A stretch of 64,000 nucleotides of DNA from Dama dama (GCF_033118175.1 NC_083694.1:41749608-41813607); one strand, 5' to 3'. Numbered from the stretch's first letter, positions 11,010-22,500 are shown. Program-made: numbers and translations. Notes: generated by a model not told the origin, from the sequence alone.

Positions 11010-13782
11010 ACCCTCAAACAATGCACCATTGTCTGAGATAATCAGTTTCTGATAATGCTTTTCATCAGCATTATCACAGGGCTTTTCGACAACCAGGAAT
11101 TCCTCTTGAATCATAGTTAAGTGGTCATTAATTATTGATAGCTTGGCAATTATTCCGTATTTGTAGCTCTGCTTGTCCTCTCTGAGTGTGATTGGGGAGC
11201 TTGTTGGCATGTGCTTAGTTTCTTGCCTAATAGAATTTGAGTTTTTTTTTTAAAGAATAAAGAGAAAATGCTGAAGTTTGCTTAAGTCACTTTAATGAAC
11301 ATTTGGCCACAAATAACTCAAACATGCTGAAATACAAAATATATATACTAGACTGGATTTTGTTTGGAATTATGATTCATATTACTTGTTGGTTTGGCAA
11401 GTAATGTAAGACGTAATATGGGTCTGTATATTAGGTAACTAGGTCAATAGAACTGCTAATACTGTGTAAGAGGTTTTTGGGTAAGGTGACCTGTTGGTGC
11501 CAGTGTAAAATTGTTTCTATTTGGTAAAATCTGCCAGTGTGTCAGCAGCATACCTCACTGTGGACTGTTTCCTTATATGGTTACGTTACAAAATGATACG
11601 ACCTCTAATTCATAGATCACTTGGTATTTGAGGAATCTTTACTGCTTATTTGTCTTGGGCTTTTGCATCAGAAGTAGAAGCCGTGGGTCATGCCCTGATT
11701 TTAGACTAGTTATACATATGATTTACTGTAAGGGTTTAGGACAAGGAACAGGAAGTCTTCCAAGTCATTCTCACGTATTAGGCAAAAGTGGAACAGAAAT
11801 GTGAACCTTGAGGGCCAGGCCTGACAGAAGCACCTCAGGTTCAGATGGGCCTTGTGAATGCTGAACACTGTTAGGAGTGTGGATATTGGCTAGCTTTCGT
11901 GACCAGATGACCTCGCTGCCTCCTCAGTGGGAAGAGTTTGTTGGCCATATACCCTACTTCAGGGCAATGTGTAGCTGTCCAGACTGTGTAGCATAAGGAC
12001 ACCCCTCAGGAGGGGGCAGTATTTACACTGTGGGCCGGACTAACCTGGAGGAGAGCTTGTGAGCAAACACGGCCACGCAGCATCCCTGGACAGCATGGAG
12101 AGCCCCTCCTGCAGAAACCCACTGGAGCACACACGCTTGGTGAAGCACGCGTGTGTGTGCTCATTAACACCTGCAGTGTCCAGCGGTTCCCAGAGGCCTG
12201 ATTCCTGTTGCGCTTACTCCTGGGGGTGGGAAGCGGGAGCGGGTGGTATGGTGGTGGCACTTACTGTGTATGTTGAGTGTGAGCCGGCGGGAGTGTGGGC
12301 ATGTGTCTGCATGTGTGCGTTCAAAGAAACTGCTGGGGAGGCCGTGAAAACCTAGCCCCCTGGGAGAACCTGACTCCCCTGGGGAAGTGTTTCCTTACTG
12401 GAACAACCTGGCTCCATTCCTCGTGGGATGGGGAGGCTCTGGCCACTGATATAAAAACATGTTTGATGTATGAAAACCTCATTCCAGTGAATTTAAACTA
12501 GATGCTCCTTGTTAAAGCCAGAGACCGTGTTGCTCCTGCCCATTCCCTTTCCTTCCCCTCTCCTTTCTGGGTGGGTCACTGAACATGGCTGACAGGTGTC
12601 GTCTGGCTGCTCCAGCTGGGCCACCACAGAAGGTTGTTCAGGTTGAACAGTAACATGCTAGCTTAGAGTTTCTACCAAAGGAAGGCGTTCCTTTTCTGCA
12701 CAAGGCACTAAACTGCCAGAGCTGACCCACCTAATCCTCTGCTCTTCACTCAGCTGTTTCATCTCTGGTTCCTTTGTGTCTGTGTCTCTGCTTCCACCTC
12801 CACTAAGGACTCTCAATGTATTCTGTTTCCCAGGAAAGAAGATCTGATAGGTTGTAAGTTACCATTACTGTTGATAGAGGGTTTGGGGCCAGACCACCTC
12901 TTCAGCTACCCACTTGCCTTCTAGTTGGCAGAGTGCTCACCCTTCACCCCAGCTGTTAGGAGCTGAGGGGATGGGAGGCATTCTGAACGGTGGCCTGTGC
13001 AAAGGGAAATTGTTTCTTCTGGTTTTTTCCTATCACGTTTTTTCCATCTTCATTTTCCCTGACATCTGGTGCAGCTGTTGTTGCTTTTGGTAGCTTATCT
13101 AACAGTTTATTTTGCTTTAAGAAGCTCTACCGAGTCATAGCTGGTAGTCAGTCACACACTTTTTCAGGTGAGATCATTTCATTGCATTTATCTTTTTTTA
13201 AAATTTCCTGTTAATCTACCCATCTACCTAGCTGCCTGCCCAAATTGGTGTTTCCCCAACTGTAGTCATGGCATATTAATATGCTGCAAGTATTTTAAGT
13301 TTTCTGAGGTCACATAGATTTATAATGCATATTAGCACTCTGAAGCCTTAAAAAATAGGACTGTGGTATGTAAAAGGTTTTTTCTTTTTTTTCTCTCTTC
13401 CCTAAAGAATAACTATCATGTTTTAATGAGAACCAATAGTCTGGAGAACAGTTTGAGAAACACATGTAAAGCTAATCCTTTGTTAATCAGGTGGCTTGTC
13501 CTTTTTTCCTTAATAATGAAGTAAATTCTGGGTGTTACTGTTATGCTTTCCTGCTCTGTACTGTGTTTCTTCAAGCAAGTTTTGTACTCTAGTACTTCCA
13601 AGGGTACCACATAACTGCTGTTTCCACCTTATACAGTTGTCATTCTGGAGTTATTTTTGATTGTTGTATCTGTTATTCCTCATTCCATCTTTTAATTGGA
13701 TCATATCAATATTTTTCTTTTTTAACTCTGCTCCAGTAACTGAACTCTTATTCAAGATATAATCACTTTATTTTTGGACAAC

Positions 13783-13806
13783 TGCTTATGCTTATAAGCA
13801 TAAGCA
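13783..13806. repeat. 24-bp perfect palindrome
   Basis: The 12-base arm TGCTTATGCTTA is followed directly by its exact reverse complement, with no spacer. Symmetry ends at both flanks (C opposite C). Confidence 0.95.
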
Positions 13807-13883
13807 CTGGCAAGACTCTCCTAACAAATAATAAACAAAAACAGGTACTTAACTATGTAGTTCACTGAGGTAAGCCTTACTGT

Positions 13884-13925
13884 ACGTGTACATCTTACAC
13901 GTGTACATCTTTACATGTAAAGATG
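13884..13925. repeat. 15-bp direct repeat overlapping a 20-bp palindrome
   Basis: ACGTGTACATCTT occurs at 13884-13896 and again at 13899-13911. The second copy overlaps a perfect 20-bp palindrome at 13906-13925 (arm CATCTTTACA). Confidence 0.9.
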
Positions 13926-13995
13926 AAGAGAACAGCTTTCTAGAAATTTTCTCTGTACTGGCCATTGGTGTATACTGTATACTGTTAGAAGTTAA

Positions 13996-14466
13996 GATAG
14001 TGTTTTAGGGGATAAACAGCAGGATCCTACTGTATAGTATAGGGAACTAGCTGTGTTCAGTATCCTGTGATAAACCACAATGGAGGGCTTTCCTGATGGT
14101 CCAGTGGTTAAGAACGCTTCTGCCGATGCAGGGGACACGGGTTTGATCCCTGGCCTGAGAAGATCCTACCTGCTGCGGAGCAGCTAAGCCCGTGTGCCAC
14201 GACTACTGAGCCCCTCCCTGGAGCCTGCGCTCTGCAGCAAGAGAAGCCAGCACAGTGATGAGAAAGCTCGTTTGTGCAGCAGCGAAGAACAGCACAGCCA
14301 GAAAACAAACACACAAGAAAAAAACACTTTAAAACCGTAATGGAAGAGAATGTGAATAAGAATATATGTGTGTGTGTATGTATATATGTAACGGAATCAC
14401 TTTGTTGTGCAGCATAACTTAGCAAAATATTGCAGATCACACCTCAATAAAATAAGTTTAAAAAAG
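13996..14466 (+). mobile_element. Ruminant-type L1 3' end
   Basis: The L1 3' UTR signature reads forward: 'ggggataaacagcaggatcctactgta' near 14008, 'tcctgtgataaaccacaatgga' near 14062, then after an inserted SINE 'cactttgttgtgcagca' near 14399 and a terminal 'cctcaataaaataagttt' near 14442. It is severely 5'-truncated. Confidence 0.75.
14084..14335 (+). mobile_element. CHR-type SINE inside the L1 3' end
   Basis: Head 'ggctttcctgatggtccagtgg' near 14086, B-box-like 'gggtttgatccctgg', body with 'gcaagagaagcc' near 14237, and an A-rich tail ending near 14335. A short duplication, aatgga, flanks it (about 14080-14085 and 14339-14344). Confidence 0.8.
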
Positions 14467-14890
14467 GATAAATGTTTTAGAGACACACAGTCCTATTGGG
14501 TTGTATTAGTTATGTGTTGTTGCGTAGCAGATTACCTCAAAACTTGGTGACAGCACAGTAAAATTTGCCCTCTCACAGTTTCTGTGGTTGGTTGTCTGGA
14601 AGTGGCTTAGTAGTTTTGGCCCAGAGGTCTCTCCTGAGATGGCAGCTGGCGCCGCTGTATCTGAAGGCTTGACTGGGGCTGGAGGCTCTGCGTCCAGGTA
14701 GCTCACACACTCGGCTATATATAGGCAGAAAGGCCTGCAGGGAGCCTCGGTTGCTTACCGCAGGGACCTTTCCATGTGGTTACTTGGGTGACTGCATTGC
14801 ACGGCATTTGGCTTCCCCCAGAAAGAGGGGAGGGAAGGAGGAGCAAGGAAGCAAGAAGGAGGTTTTTTATGACCTGGTCTCAGAAGTCAC

Positions 14891-15295
14891 AGGGCTTCCC
14901 AGATGGCACTAGTGGTAAAGAACCTCCTTGCCATGGGTGTACATGTGTTCCCCATCCTGATCTTCCCTCACACGTGTACACCCATGGCTGATTCATGTGA
15001 ATGTATGGCAAAACCCACAATATTGTAAATTAGCCTCCAATAAAAATAAAAATAGGGCAACATATGGTGATTAATAAAGCAAGTAAGCATAAAAAAAAAA
15101 AGGAAGCTTCTTCCCAACGCAGGAGACGCAATAGACTTGGGTTCAGTCCCTGGGTGGGGAAGATCCTCTGGAGGAGGACATGGCAACCCACTCCAGTATT
15201 TTTACCTGGAGAATCCCATGGACAGAGGAGCCTGGTGGGCTATAGTCCATAGGATCACAGAGTCAGACACAACTGAAGTGACTTAGTACACAGCA
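14891..15295 (+). mobile_element. Bov-tA SINE carrying an L1 insertion
   Basis: Head 'gggcttcccagatgg' at 14892; after an inserted L1 piece, the body resumes at about 15105 ('caggagacgcaatagacttggg') and continues through 'ctggagaatcccatggacagaggagcctgg' to 15295. A 12-bp target-site duplication, ctcagaagtcac, lies at 14879-14890 and 15296-15307. Confidence 0.85.
14932..15104 (+). mobile_element. L1 3' end with inverted 5' segment
   Basis: 15000-15060 reads as a forward L1 3' terminus ('gctgattcatgtgaatgtatggcaaaacccacaatattgtaaattagcctcc') with an A tail ending near 15102. The 5' portion, about 14932-14964, is the reverse complement of the adjoining L1 sequence: ccatgggtgtacatgtg at 14933-14949 mirrors cacgtgtacacccatgg near 14972-14988. 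This is the form left by twin priming during L1 integration. Confidence 0.7.
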
Positions 15296-15445
15296 CTCAG
15301 AAGTCACCCACTGTCACTTCCATCATATTCTGTTAGTTAGAATCAAGTCACTGAGTCTAACCTACTGGCAAAGAGAAGGGAATTAATTAAGTTCAGTTCT
15401 TGAAGGGAGGAGTATCAAATAATTTGTAGATTTTAAAACTACCAC

Positions 15446-16268
15446 AGGCGTTTAAAGGAGAGAGAGATAGAAGATTAAAAAAATCTTTCCCCTTTGATTA
15501 GTTATCTTCAAGCAGTGCTTTACTTAAACTAGCAGGTAGTTGCTGGTTCTAAGACAAGAGTGATGTCACCATAACCTCACATTATTCATCTTCTTCCTTT
15601 GCCTTTGCTGAGATATCATTGATTTCCTACCTTTCTGTTGTTCTTACATCACATTTTACCTATTTCAGTTAAAACTGTGCTTTGGACATACTGCCTTAAG
15701 TTGCTTTGATTTGGCTACTCATATTTCCCACCAGTTAAGTACCTTCAGTTCTTTAGCCTTGCCACTCCTTTTATCACTTCATAGTGCATACTATTGGCAT
15801 TTATATCATATTGTTAATCATATTCTTTCTATTAGATTGTAAACCCCTGGAAGGCAGAAGGCTTTCCTTTGACTACGCCAGTGTGTATACTCATGTGGAG
15901 AATTGGATGTATTCTAAAATATGTATTTCATTGTGTTTTAAGATGCCATCAGTAGTAAGATGCACCGTATTTTATGTACCTCTAAGAAAGAAAATAATGC
16001 TGGCAATTAAACTGTGTAAGACCTGTCCCAGTTCTAATGATACACAAATGTAAAAACATTGTGCACCTTAGAATTATTGAAATATGGTCATCTGTTCAGG
16101 CCATCATTCTTTTCATAACTGTGTATTCCTTGGGAAGCATTTCTGAACTCAGATTTAGAGCACATCATTTCCTCCCATTGGAATGGTGTTAGAGGTGGTG
16201 TTCCTGCCTAAAGAGTTAGATGAAAAACTTAGCTATGACCAACAGTACATTAAAAACAGATGCTACCA
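15446..16268. other. Unassigned non-coding DNA
   Basis: No gene or named repeat is seen. The short frame at 15784-16053 has no domain signature and no exon boundaries. Confidence 0.5.
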
Positions 16269-16584
16269 GGGCTTCCCTGGTGGCTCAGTGGTAAAGAATC
16301 CACCTGCCAATGCAGGAGACATGGGTTTGATTCCTGGTCCAGGAGTAGCCCGCATGCCCTGGGCCACAGCTGTTGAACCTGTGCTTTAGAGCCTGGGAAC
16401 TGCAACTACTGAAGCCCACTGATCTGGAGCTGGTGCTCTGCAACAAGAGAAGCCACCGCAGTGAAAAGCTTATGCAGCACAACTAGAGAGAGCAGCCCCT
16501 GCTTGCCACAACTAGAGAAAAGCCTGCATAGCCATGAAGACCCAGCACCGCCAAAAATTAAATAAATAAAGCAAACAAACAAAA
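16269..16584 (+). mobile_element. Near full-length CHR-type SINE
   Basis: It starts 'gggcttccctggtggctcag', has the second-half motif 'gcaacaagagaagccaccgcagtg' near 16440, and ends with an A-rich tail (aaataaataaag). The target site is duplicated with two mismatches: aacagatgctacca at 16255-16268 and aacggatgttacca at 16583-16596. Confidence 0.85.
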
Positions 16585-16596
16585 CGGATGTTACCA

Positions 16597-16964
16597 TAAA
16601 CCTGTAGTCGTTGTAGTTCTAGTTCCCACAGAGTAGGTAGAACTAGCATATATTTTGATTTGTAATGTACTATATATGTGTGTGTGTGTAGTATAAATAC
16701 ACCACTTTACTTCATTATCAATTTGAATTAAATTGTCAACTTTATCTTAAATATTGGTGTTCCTCATGATTCTGTCTATTAACTCCTCCCTCAGCGCTGT
16801 CTTCCAGAGTGTCCTCATTCTACCTCATGCTTCCAACCTGCAGTTTTATAAATGCAGCCCTGATCTCTTTTCTGAGATCCACACTCATGTTGTGCTCTGT
16901 CTCCTTGGATGTTTTCTGGGCAGTGAGCCTCAACATTTACCAGTCTGTATTTGTCCATCCTTGT
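16597..16964. other. Unassigned non-coding DNA with a short TG tract
   Basis: A (TATG/TG)n tract lies at 16672-16690. The 91-codon frame at 16754-17029 runs into a MIR and is not supported as a gene. Confidence 0.5.
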
Positions 16965-17162
16965 ACTGTTGCAGCAAAGTAGTTAAGAGCTCTAGACTCA
17001 ATTCCCAGCCTTCTGCTTATTATCTCTGACTGTAGGCAAGTTGCTTACCTTTCTGTGGCTCAATCCTCATCTGTAATGAGAGGGTAATAATAGTACTCAT
17101 GTTTATTTTGAGGATCAATGTAATTAATACATATAAAGTGTTTAAAATGCCTCTGGTAAATA
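16965..17162 (+). mobile_element. MIR SINE
   Basis: The MIR body is clear: 'agttaagagctctagactcaattcccagcc' near 16980, 'aggcaagttgcttacctttctgtggctcaatcctcatctgtaatgag' at 17034-17080, then the 3' part into 17162, where a Bov-tA has inserted. Confidence 0.85.
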
Positions 17163-17377
17163 GTAGTGAAAGTGTTAATTGCTCAGTCATGTCTGACTCT
17201 TTGCGAGCCCATGAACTGTGGCCCTCCAGGCTCCTCTATCCATGGAGTTCTCCAGACAAGAATACTGGAGTGAGTAGCTATTCCTTTCTCCAGGGAATCT
17301 TCCCAACCCAGGGATCAAACCTGGGTCTCCCACATTGCAGGCAGATTCTTTACTGTCTGAGCCACCAGGGAAACCCC
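17163..17377 (-). mobile_element. Bov-tA SINE
   Basis: On the minus strand the tRNA head runs from 17377 ('ggtttccctggtggctcagacag'). The tail end lies at 17163. The target duplication ctggtaaata lies at 17153-17162 and 17378-17387, inside the MIR 3' end. Confidence 0.9.
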
Positions 17378-17399
17378 CTGGTAAATAAGAAGTGATCTG

Positions 17400-18524
17400 T
17401 AAATATTACCTATTTAAAAAAAAATGTTACTGTCATCATTGTTGTCCATAGGTCTGGTTTTTGACTGTGTTCCCTTTCTTCATCTACAGCGCTCAACAGC
17501 GAGGAGATATGTAGGAGCAATGGGTTCAAATAAGCTCTAAGTTAGCAACTGTCAAGTTTTTACTATTCCTTGAATATAGGAAATGCTACAGAACAGGACA
17601 TGATTAAATACAAAGTGAATGACCCAGACCATAGAGTAATGGTGAGGTTTGGCGTGTTAATGAGTAAACTGATGTCATAGCTTAGCTGTCCTTCTTTCTA
17701 GTGATGTTCCTAAAGGAACTTTATGTAAGTAGAACAATGGCAAGTGGGAGAGTCAGCATATTATTTTATTATTAATTGCGCTTTTGGTCAAAATACCAGT
17801 AGAGAGCTATTCTGGTAAACTGGGATGTGTATTGCTAAAACTTAAAGCCTAGGCAAGGGGTCTCCCTTCCTCCTAAATCTGACCTGCTTTCTCCTATGGC
17901 TGCGAAGACCCAAACATTAGTCTTTTAGGACTTGTAGGAGAGAAATAAGCAAGAGCAAGATCACCATCCCTGGTGGATATATGTGTGTGACCTTTAATCT
18001 GCAGTTAATATTCAGACGCATAAACAAGTCCGATCAGTGTTTTGAACTGTGACCCAATCAGATTGGCATCTTGTGGGCCCAGCTTCAGCTCTCTGGTGAG
18101 CTTGGCCTGAGGTTGTCTGTCTAGCAGCCCTACATTCTGACTTTTCTTAGGTTAGCCCCTGGGTCCTGGGGAAAGGTGCAAAGTAGTTTTCAAATTTAAG
18201 GGTAAGATTACTCTTTGAGATGAAACTAAGGAGAAATGTCGTGTGATAAATAAGATTTGCCATTTGGAAAAGTGGCCCACCATTAATGATAGCTACTGTG
18301 GCATTCCGGTAATGTGCTGATTTTAATTTTGATAACAGGAATGTAATCTCTGAGGAACATGATTATATATGATTATGTTAGCAGAGCAGAACTGAAGCCT
18401 GACCATATTGCTGTCAGTCTGAGATGACTGTGACGACAGAGGGGAGGATGATTAACTTGGACGCTAGAGAGGAGGCACCTGGAGCCTTGCCTGCAGTGTT
18501 GCAAGCTCCTGTACGTTGTTCAGG
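17400..18524. other. Unassigned non-coding DNA
   Basis: No coding exon and no repeat that I can name with confidence. Confidence 0.5.
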
Positions 18525-18640
18525 TAAACTCCAGGAGGGCAGAGACCACGTCGGCTTTGGTTCCTTCTGAGTTCAGTGTTCAGTGAGGAACGCAGTAGGC
18601 TTTCATTTTTCACTTGCTGAATGACTGAATGAATACTTTT
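18525..18640 (+). mobile_element. L2-like 3' end
   Basis: The pattern 'ccaggagggcagagaccacgtc', then 'cagtgaggaacgcagtaggctttc', then 'ttgctgaatgactgaatgaata' matches the order of motifs at L2 3' ends. Confidence 0.6.
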
Positions 18641-18735
18641 ATTGGATAGTAGTATTGATGTTCATGATAAAGGAGATTTGGCTTAATCTTAGGATCCCAG
18701 TGTATATTCAGGAAGCTAATTTTTGGATAAATTCT

Positions 18736-18985
18736 ATCCGCCCGCCCCCCCACCCCGTGCTGGGTCTTTGTTACTGTGTGTGGGCTCTCTCTAGTTGTGA
18801 TGAGTGGGGGCTACTCTGTTGTGGTGACTTCTCTTGTTGTGAAGCACAGGCTCCAGAGCATGGACTCAGTGGTTGGGTGCATGGGCTTAGTTGCTCTGCA
18901 GCATGTGGAATCTTCCCAGATCAGGGATCAAACCCGTGTCCCTCTGTATTGGTAGGTGGATTCTCAACTACTGGACCCCCAGGGA
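18736..18985 (-). mobile_element. CHR-type SINE
   Basis: Read on the minus strand, the head is at about 18985 (cttccctgggggtccagtag) and the body carries 'agcatggagcctgtgcttc'-like motifs. A C-rich stretch (18740-18758) lies at the tail end. It sits next to a BovB fragment and shares its outer duplication. Confidence 0.75.
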
Positions 18986-19000
18986 AGTCTGATTTTTGAC

Positions 19001-19233
19001 TGTTGTTGTTCAGTTGCTAACTTGTGTCTGACTATGAGCCCCAAAACTGTAGCACACCAAACTTTCCTGTCATTCACCATCTCCTGGAGTTTGCTCAGAC
19101 TCATTCATTGAGTCAGTGATGCCATCCAACCATCTCATCCTCTGTCGCCCCCTTCTCTCTTGGCCTCAATCTTTCCCAGCATCAGAGTCTTTTCCAATGA
19201 GTTGGCTTTTTGCATCAGGTGGCCAAAGCAAAG
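19001..19233 (-). mobile_element. BovB LINE 3' fragment
   Basis: The plus strand reads as the reverse of the BovB 3' terminus: 'tgttgttgttcagttgc' (tail), 'gatgccatccaaccatctcatcctctgtcg' at 19118-19147, 'tttcccagcatcagagtcttttccaatgag'. A 15-bp repeat, ttttggataaattct, lies at 18721-18735 and 19234-19248 and encloses both this fragment and the adjacent CHR SINE. Confidence 0.85.
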
Positions 19234-19248
19234 TTTTGGATAAATTCT

Positions 19249-20764
19249 TCATAGTGACATTTTTATATCTCTTATATAGCATAGAAAAACATTTTAAAGG
19301 TTCATAGTTATTTGAATCATAAATGAGTTTTTATTTTAATCCTAGTAAGTTTAAAATATGCATTAGAAATTATTTAATAAAGTGGTACTTAGTAAATAGA
19401 TATAGTATCCTTTCTTCTTAGTTTTGCCTTGTATTAAGTAAGATTTAGCAAAACAGTAAGTGACAGAAACCCAAAACAACTGCTTGAACAAGATGGAAGT
19501 TTCCTTTCTCTTCTATAAATCATAGATAGCCCTGAGCCAGTGTGGGGCTTTTGTGTTCATTAGGGGACCCAGTGTTCTCCTTGTAGGCAAGGAGCCTCTG
19601 TAGTTCCTGTCATCAGTTTTGTATCCTCACCAGCAGGAAGGACATGAGGGGGCGAGAACTGAGCTCATTCCCATCCTGTGAAGACACCTCCCAGAAGTCA
19701 CACACATCAATTCTGCTTTGTCCCTCTAATTATAACCAAATCACAGGGCACAGCTAGCTGCAGTGTGTGCTGGAAAATTTAGTCTTTGCTGGAGATGGCT
19801 GTGTGCCTAGTCAAAAATCAGAGATTCTGTTACTTTGGAAGACAGGTATTGCAGGACAGCTGTCAATTTGTACCATAAATCCCAAGGGATAATGTAGTAA
19901 CACATTTGGTAATTCAATCTTTAATATTGTTTAGAAGAATATCATACTACTGTAATGAGTTCAGTATAGAAATTTTCCTAAAATGTTTTTTTTATCTAAT
20001 GATGATTTCAGATTTTTATTGCTAGGTTAGTTTTTTAACAAGATGAACAGATGTTTGATTTGAACATTCTGGTCTTAGTAGCATAATCTGCCCTGCATGT
20101 TTTCAAGTTTTCATGGGATCCATTATAGTAGAAATAATTACTGAAATTTCCTAAGTTTCTATGCACTAAACATGATTAAAGACCTCTTAGAAACCTTTAA
20201 TTCTTATTTATAAATTAGAAAACTGTGTAGACATCTTGTTGCTATTAATATGATATTGAGGAATGCTTTTATAAACACTTTAGTAATATTCCTATCTAGC
20301 TTTATAAAACATTCACATTTTTCTTTAGTATTTTATCTGTTTTGGCTTAGCACCTTTTTCTTAGCTTAGTGGAAATTTTGGAGTCTATGGAATCCTTAAG
20401 CAGTTTTTACACCAAGAAAAAAATTCTAGTAACTTGGTTTATAGTTATGCTTGAAACAATCTATAAGCTTCTTGATAATTTTGGTTTTGTAACTCATAGG
20501 ACACAATTAATCTTTCCATCTGTTGTATTTTATTTGCTCCAGCATACAAGTACACAGTGTGCAGTTATAAATTGTCATAGTGATTATTTCTGTCAACTTA
20601 GACCCAAAGTTGTGAATGTGTTATAAAGTTATAGTGTCCAGGAACTTCTTAAACCCCTGAAGTGTTAAGAAATTGATCATACAGATTACTTTTTAGGGAG
20701 ACATAGAAGGGCACTGGGGAGGAGGTTGGAGAGAGAGGGAGCCTTACCTTTTCATACTCCTACA
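19249..20764. other. AT-rich non-coding DNA
   Basis: No recognised transposon or coding exon. Some segments may be very old L1 remains, but I cannot support that. Confidence 0.45.
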
Positions 20765-20774
20765 GTTTGTCATG

Positions 20775-20990
20775 GGCTTCCCTGGTGGCTCAGATGGTAA
20801 AGAATCTGCCTGCAATGTGGGGGACCTGGGTTCTGATCCCTAGGTCAGGAAGATCCCCTGGAGGAGGGCATGGCAAACCATCCCAGTATTCTTGCCTGGA
20901 GAATCCCCATAGACAGAGAGGCCTGGCGGGCTATAGTCCATGAGGTCACAGTCGGACACAATTGAGTGACTAAGCACAGTACACAGCACC
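20775..20990 (+). mobile_element. Bov-tA SINE
   Basis: Full-length type with head 'ggcttccctggtggctcagatgg' at 20775 and body through 'gagaatccccatagacagagaggcctgg'. A perfect 10-bp duplication, gtttgtcatg, lies at 20765-20774 and 20991-21000. Confidence 0.92.
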
Positions 20991-21000
20991 GTTTGTCATG

Positions 21001-21729
21001 TGTAAATATTATATAAATACAGAAGAAAAATCTGTGCCTTTTATTTTTAGATTCTTGCCATGCTCTTTTTATTAGATGCTTTAGTAGCACATGAGTTTAA
21101 TTTATGTATGAGGTGGGGCATACACAATGACCTAGACAACGATTGTGTGCCTTTGAAGAATTTTCTCACCAAAAAGAATAAGACATGGAGTGCTCCGTAG
21201 AGGAGAGTGCCTTAAGAGATGATGGTCCTGTGGTTTAAGAAAGAGCATTAGCTCTGGCTGGAGGCCTTAGGGAAGATTTGGTGTAGGAGGCGGTGTTTAA
21301 CCTGTGTTTTGAAGGATTGGCAGGATTTGGACATGTGATAAGTAGCTAAGAGGATTTCAGGCAGGAAATTGCATGGAGCAAAGGCACAGAGGCTGGAAAA
21401 CATGGGGAATGGTGAGTACTTCTGCTGCTTCTGTGAGGAAGATTATTAAATTGTATTTCAATTTCCTTTTTTAAAAACAATCTTAAAAATGTTCTGTAGT
21501 AGATGCAGGCAGACGCTGTTCTTTCACCTCAGGTGGTTTATGTTTGAAGCTGTTGCTGGTAGTTCAAATTTGGAGAGGAATGCTTCAGGCTGATTTCTAT
21601 AAGGAAGAACAGACTGGTCTGGCTGGAACCGCAAAGCACTGGAAAGACAGGTTGGGGTCACAGCATGGGGAGATTTAACACCAGGGTGAGACTATTTGAG
21701 AGCCTGATGCATTCAAATTAAATACAAGT
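21001..21729. other. Unassigned non-coding DNA
   Basis: 21180-21420 ('gccttaagagatgatgg', 'ttgaaggattggcagg', 'gaaattgcatggagcaaaggcacagaggc') looks like part of a common old mammalian repeat of the kind also seen at 34 and 36 kb. No gene is seen. Confidence 0.45.
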
Positions 21730-22500
21730 TGTAACTGTAAAATTAATATATACTCATTGTAATCGATTCATACAGTTCAGAGCAATGCCCACTTTCCCAA
21801 TATTCTTCCAGACATTAATAAGCACTTGTGTACATGCTAAGCATACTGTCTTGAATTTCGCTTTTTACTTAATATTCCAAGCACACATTTTTCAAGTCAG
21901 TTGTAATTATAATTCAGGTCTTTTTTTTTTTTTATAAAATTTGCATAGTGGGGCATTGTGTGGATACATGCTTTAATTTCCTGTTGATGGACACTTAAAT
22001 TGGTTCTGACTTAAAAAAATCCTTGTACCTGTGCAATTTGTGTAGGTGTATCTGTAGGGTAAATTCTTAGACGTGGAATTGCTGCAGCAGTAGTTGTGTA
22101 CATTTTTCATTTTCAAACTGTTAATGAATTGACCTCCAGGATGTGCCAGTGTATACAGAGTTTTAGGGTTCAGATTTACCCATCTTATCACCAGCCCTAG
22201 ATATTTGAAAGCTCTTGATCTTTGCTAACCTGATAGGTGAAAAATGTACAGTATTTTAACTTCTGTTAAAATAACTTTCAACCATGAGTGAAGTTAATGA
22301 TCTTTTTATGCATCATAATTTTAAAATACATGTTTTGTTGTGTCTTAGTAATAGAGCTGGGTGGTTTATATTAAATGGAATACTTCTTTTGAAGTACCAT
22401 TTATTTATTTTAAAAATAGCTTTATTGAGACATAATTCACATACTATAAAATTTGTCCTTTTCAAGTATACATATATGAGTTTTAATCATTTAAAATTGA
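21730..22500 (-). mobile_element. Ancient L1 (L1M/HAL1-like) fragments
   Basis: Motifs on the plus strand include 'tttttacttaatattccaagcac' (about 21862), 'ggacacttaaattggttctgac' (about 21989), 'aaattcttagacgtggaattgctg' (about 22061) and 'gacctccaggatgtgccagtgtatac' (about 22131), an antisense L1 pattern. 22405-22500 ('agctttattgagacataattcacatactataaaatttg') is a second piece of L1M 3' UTR. Confidence 0.6.

Larger units (their letters stand above)
7661..13780. other. Repeat-poor putative intron 1, proximal part
   Basis: About 6 kb with no SINE or LINE that I can recognise, only simple repeats. No coding exon is supported. The stretch around 9540-9720 is compositionally distinctive (blocks such as 'ctgccttgacattaatttgctc') and could be conserved regulatory DNA. 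The putative gene orientation is inferred from the donor at 7347. Confidence 0.5.
14490..15445 (+). repeat. Ancient mammalian interspersed repeat, split by a SINE
   Basis: The sequence 14500-14878 ('tagttatgtgttgttgcgtagcagattacc', 'cacagtttctgtgg', 'ggcttgactggggctgg') and 15308-15445 ('cttccatcatattctgttagttagaatcaagtcactgagt', ending 'aaaactaccaca') form one element separated by a Bov-tA insertion. I recognise it as a common, old mammalian repeat, perhaps LTR-like or a DNA element, but cannot assign the family by eye. Confidence 0.55.

Noticed and set aside
20775..20850. tRNA-like A and B box sequences in Bov-tA and CHR heads
   Set aside because: They belong to tRNA-derived SINEs and are not functional tRNA genes. 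No full cloverleaf was found anywhere.
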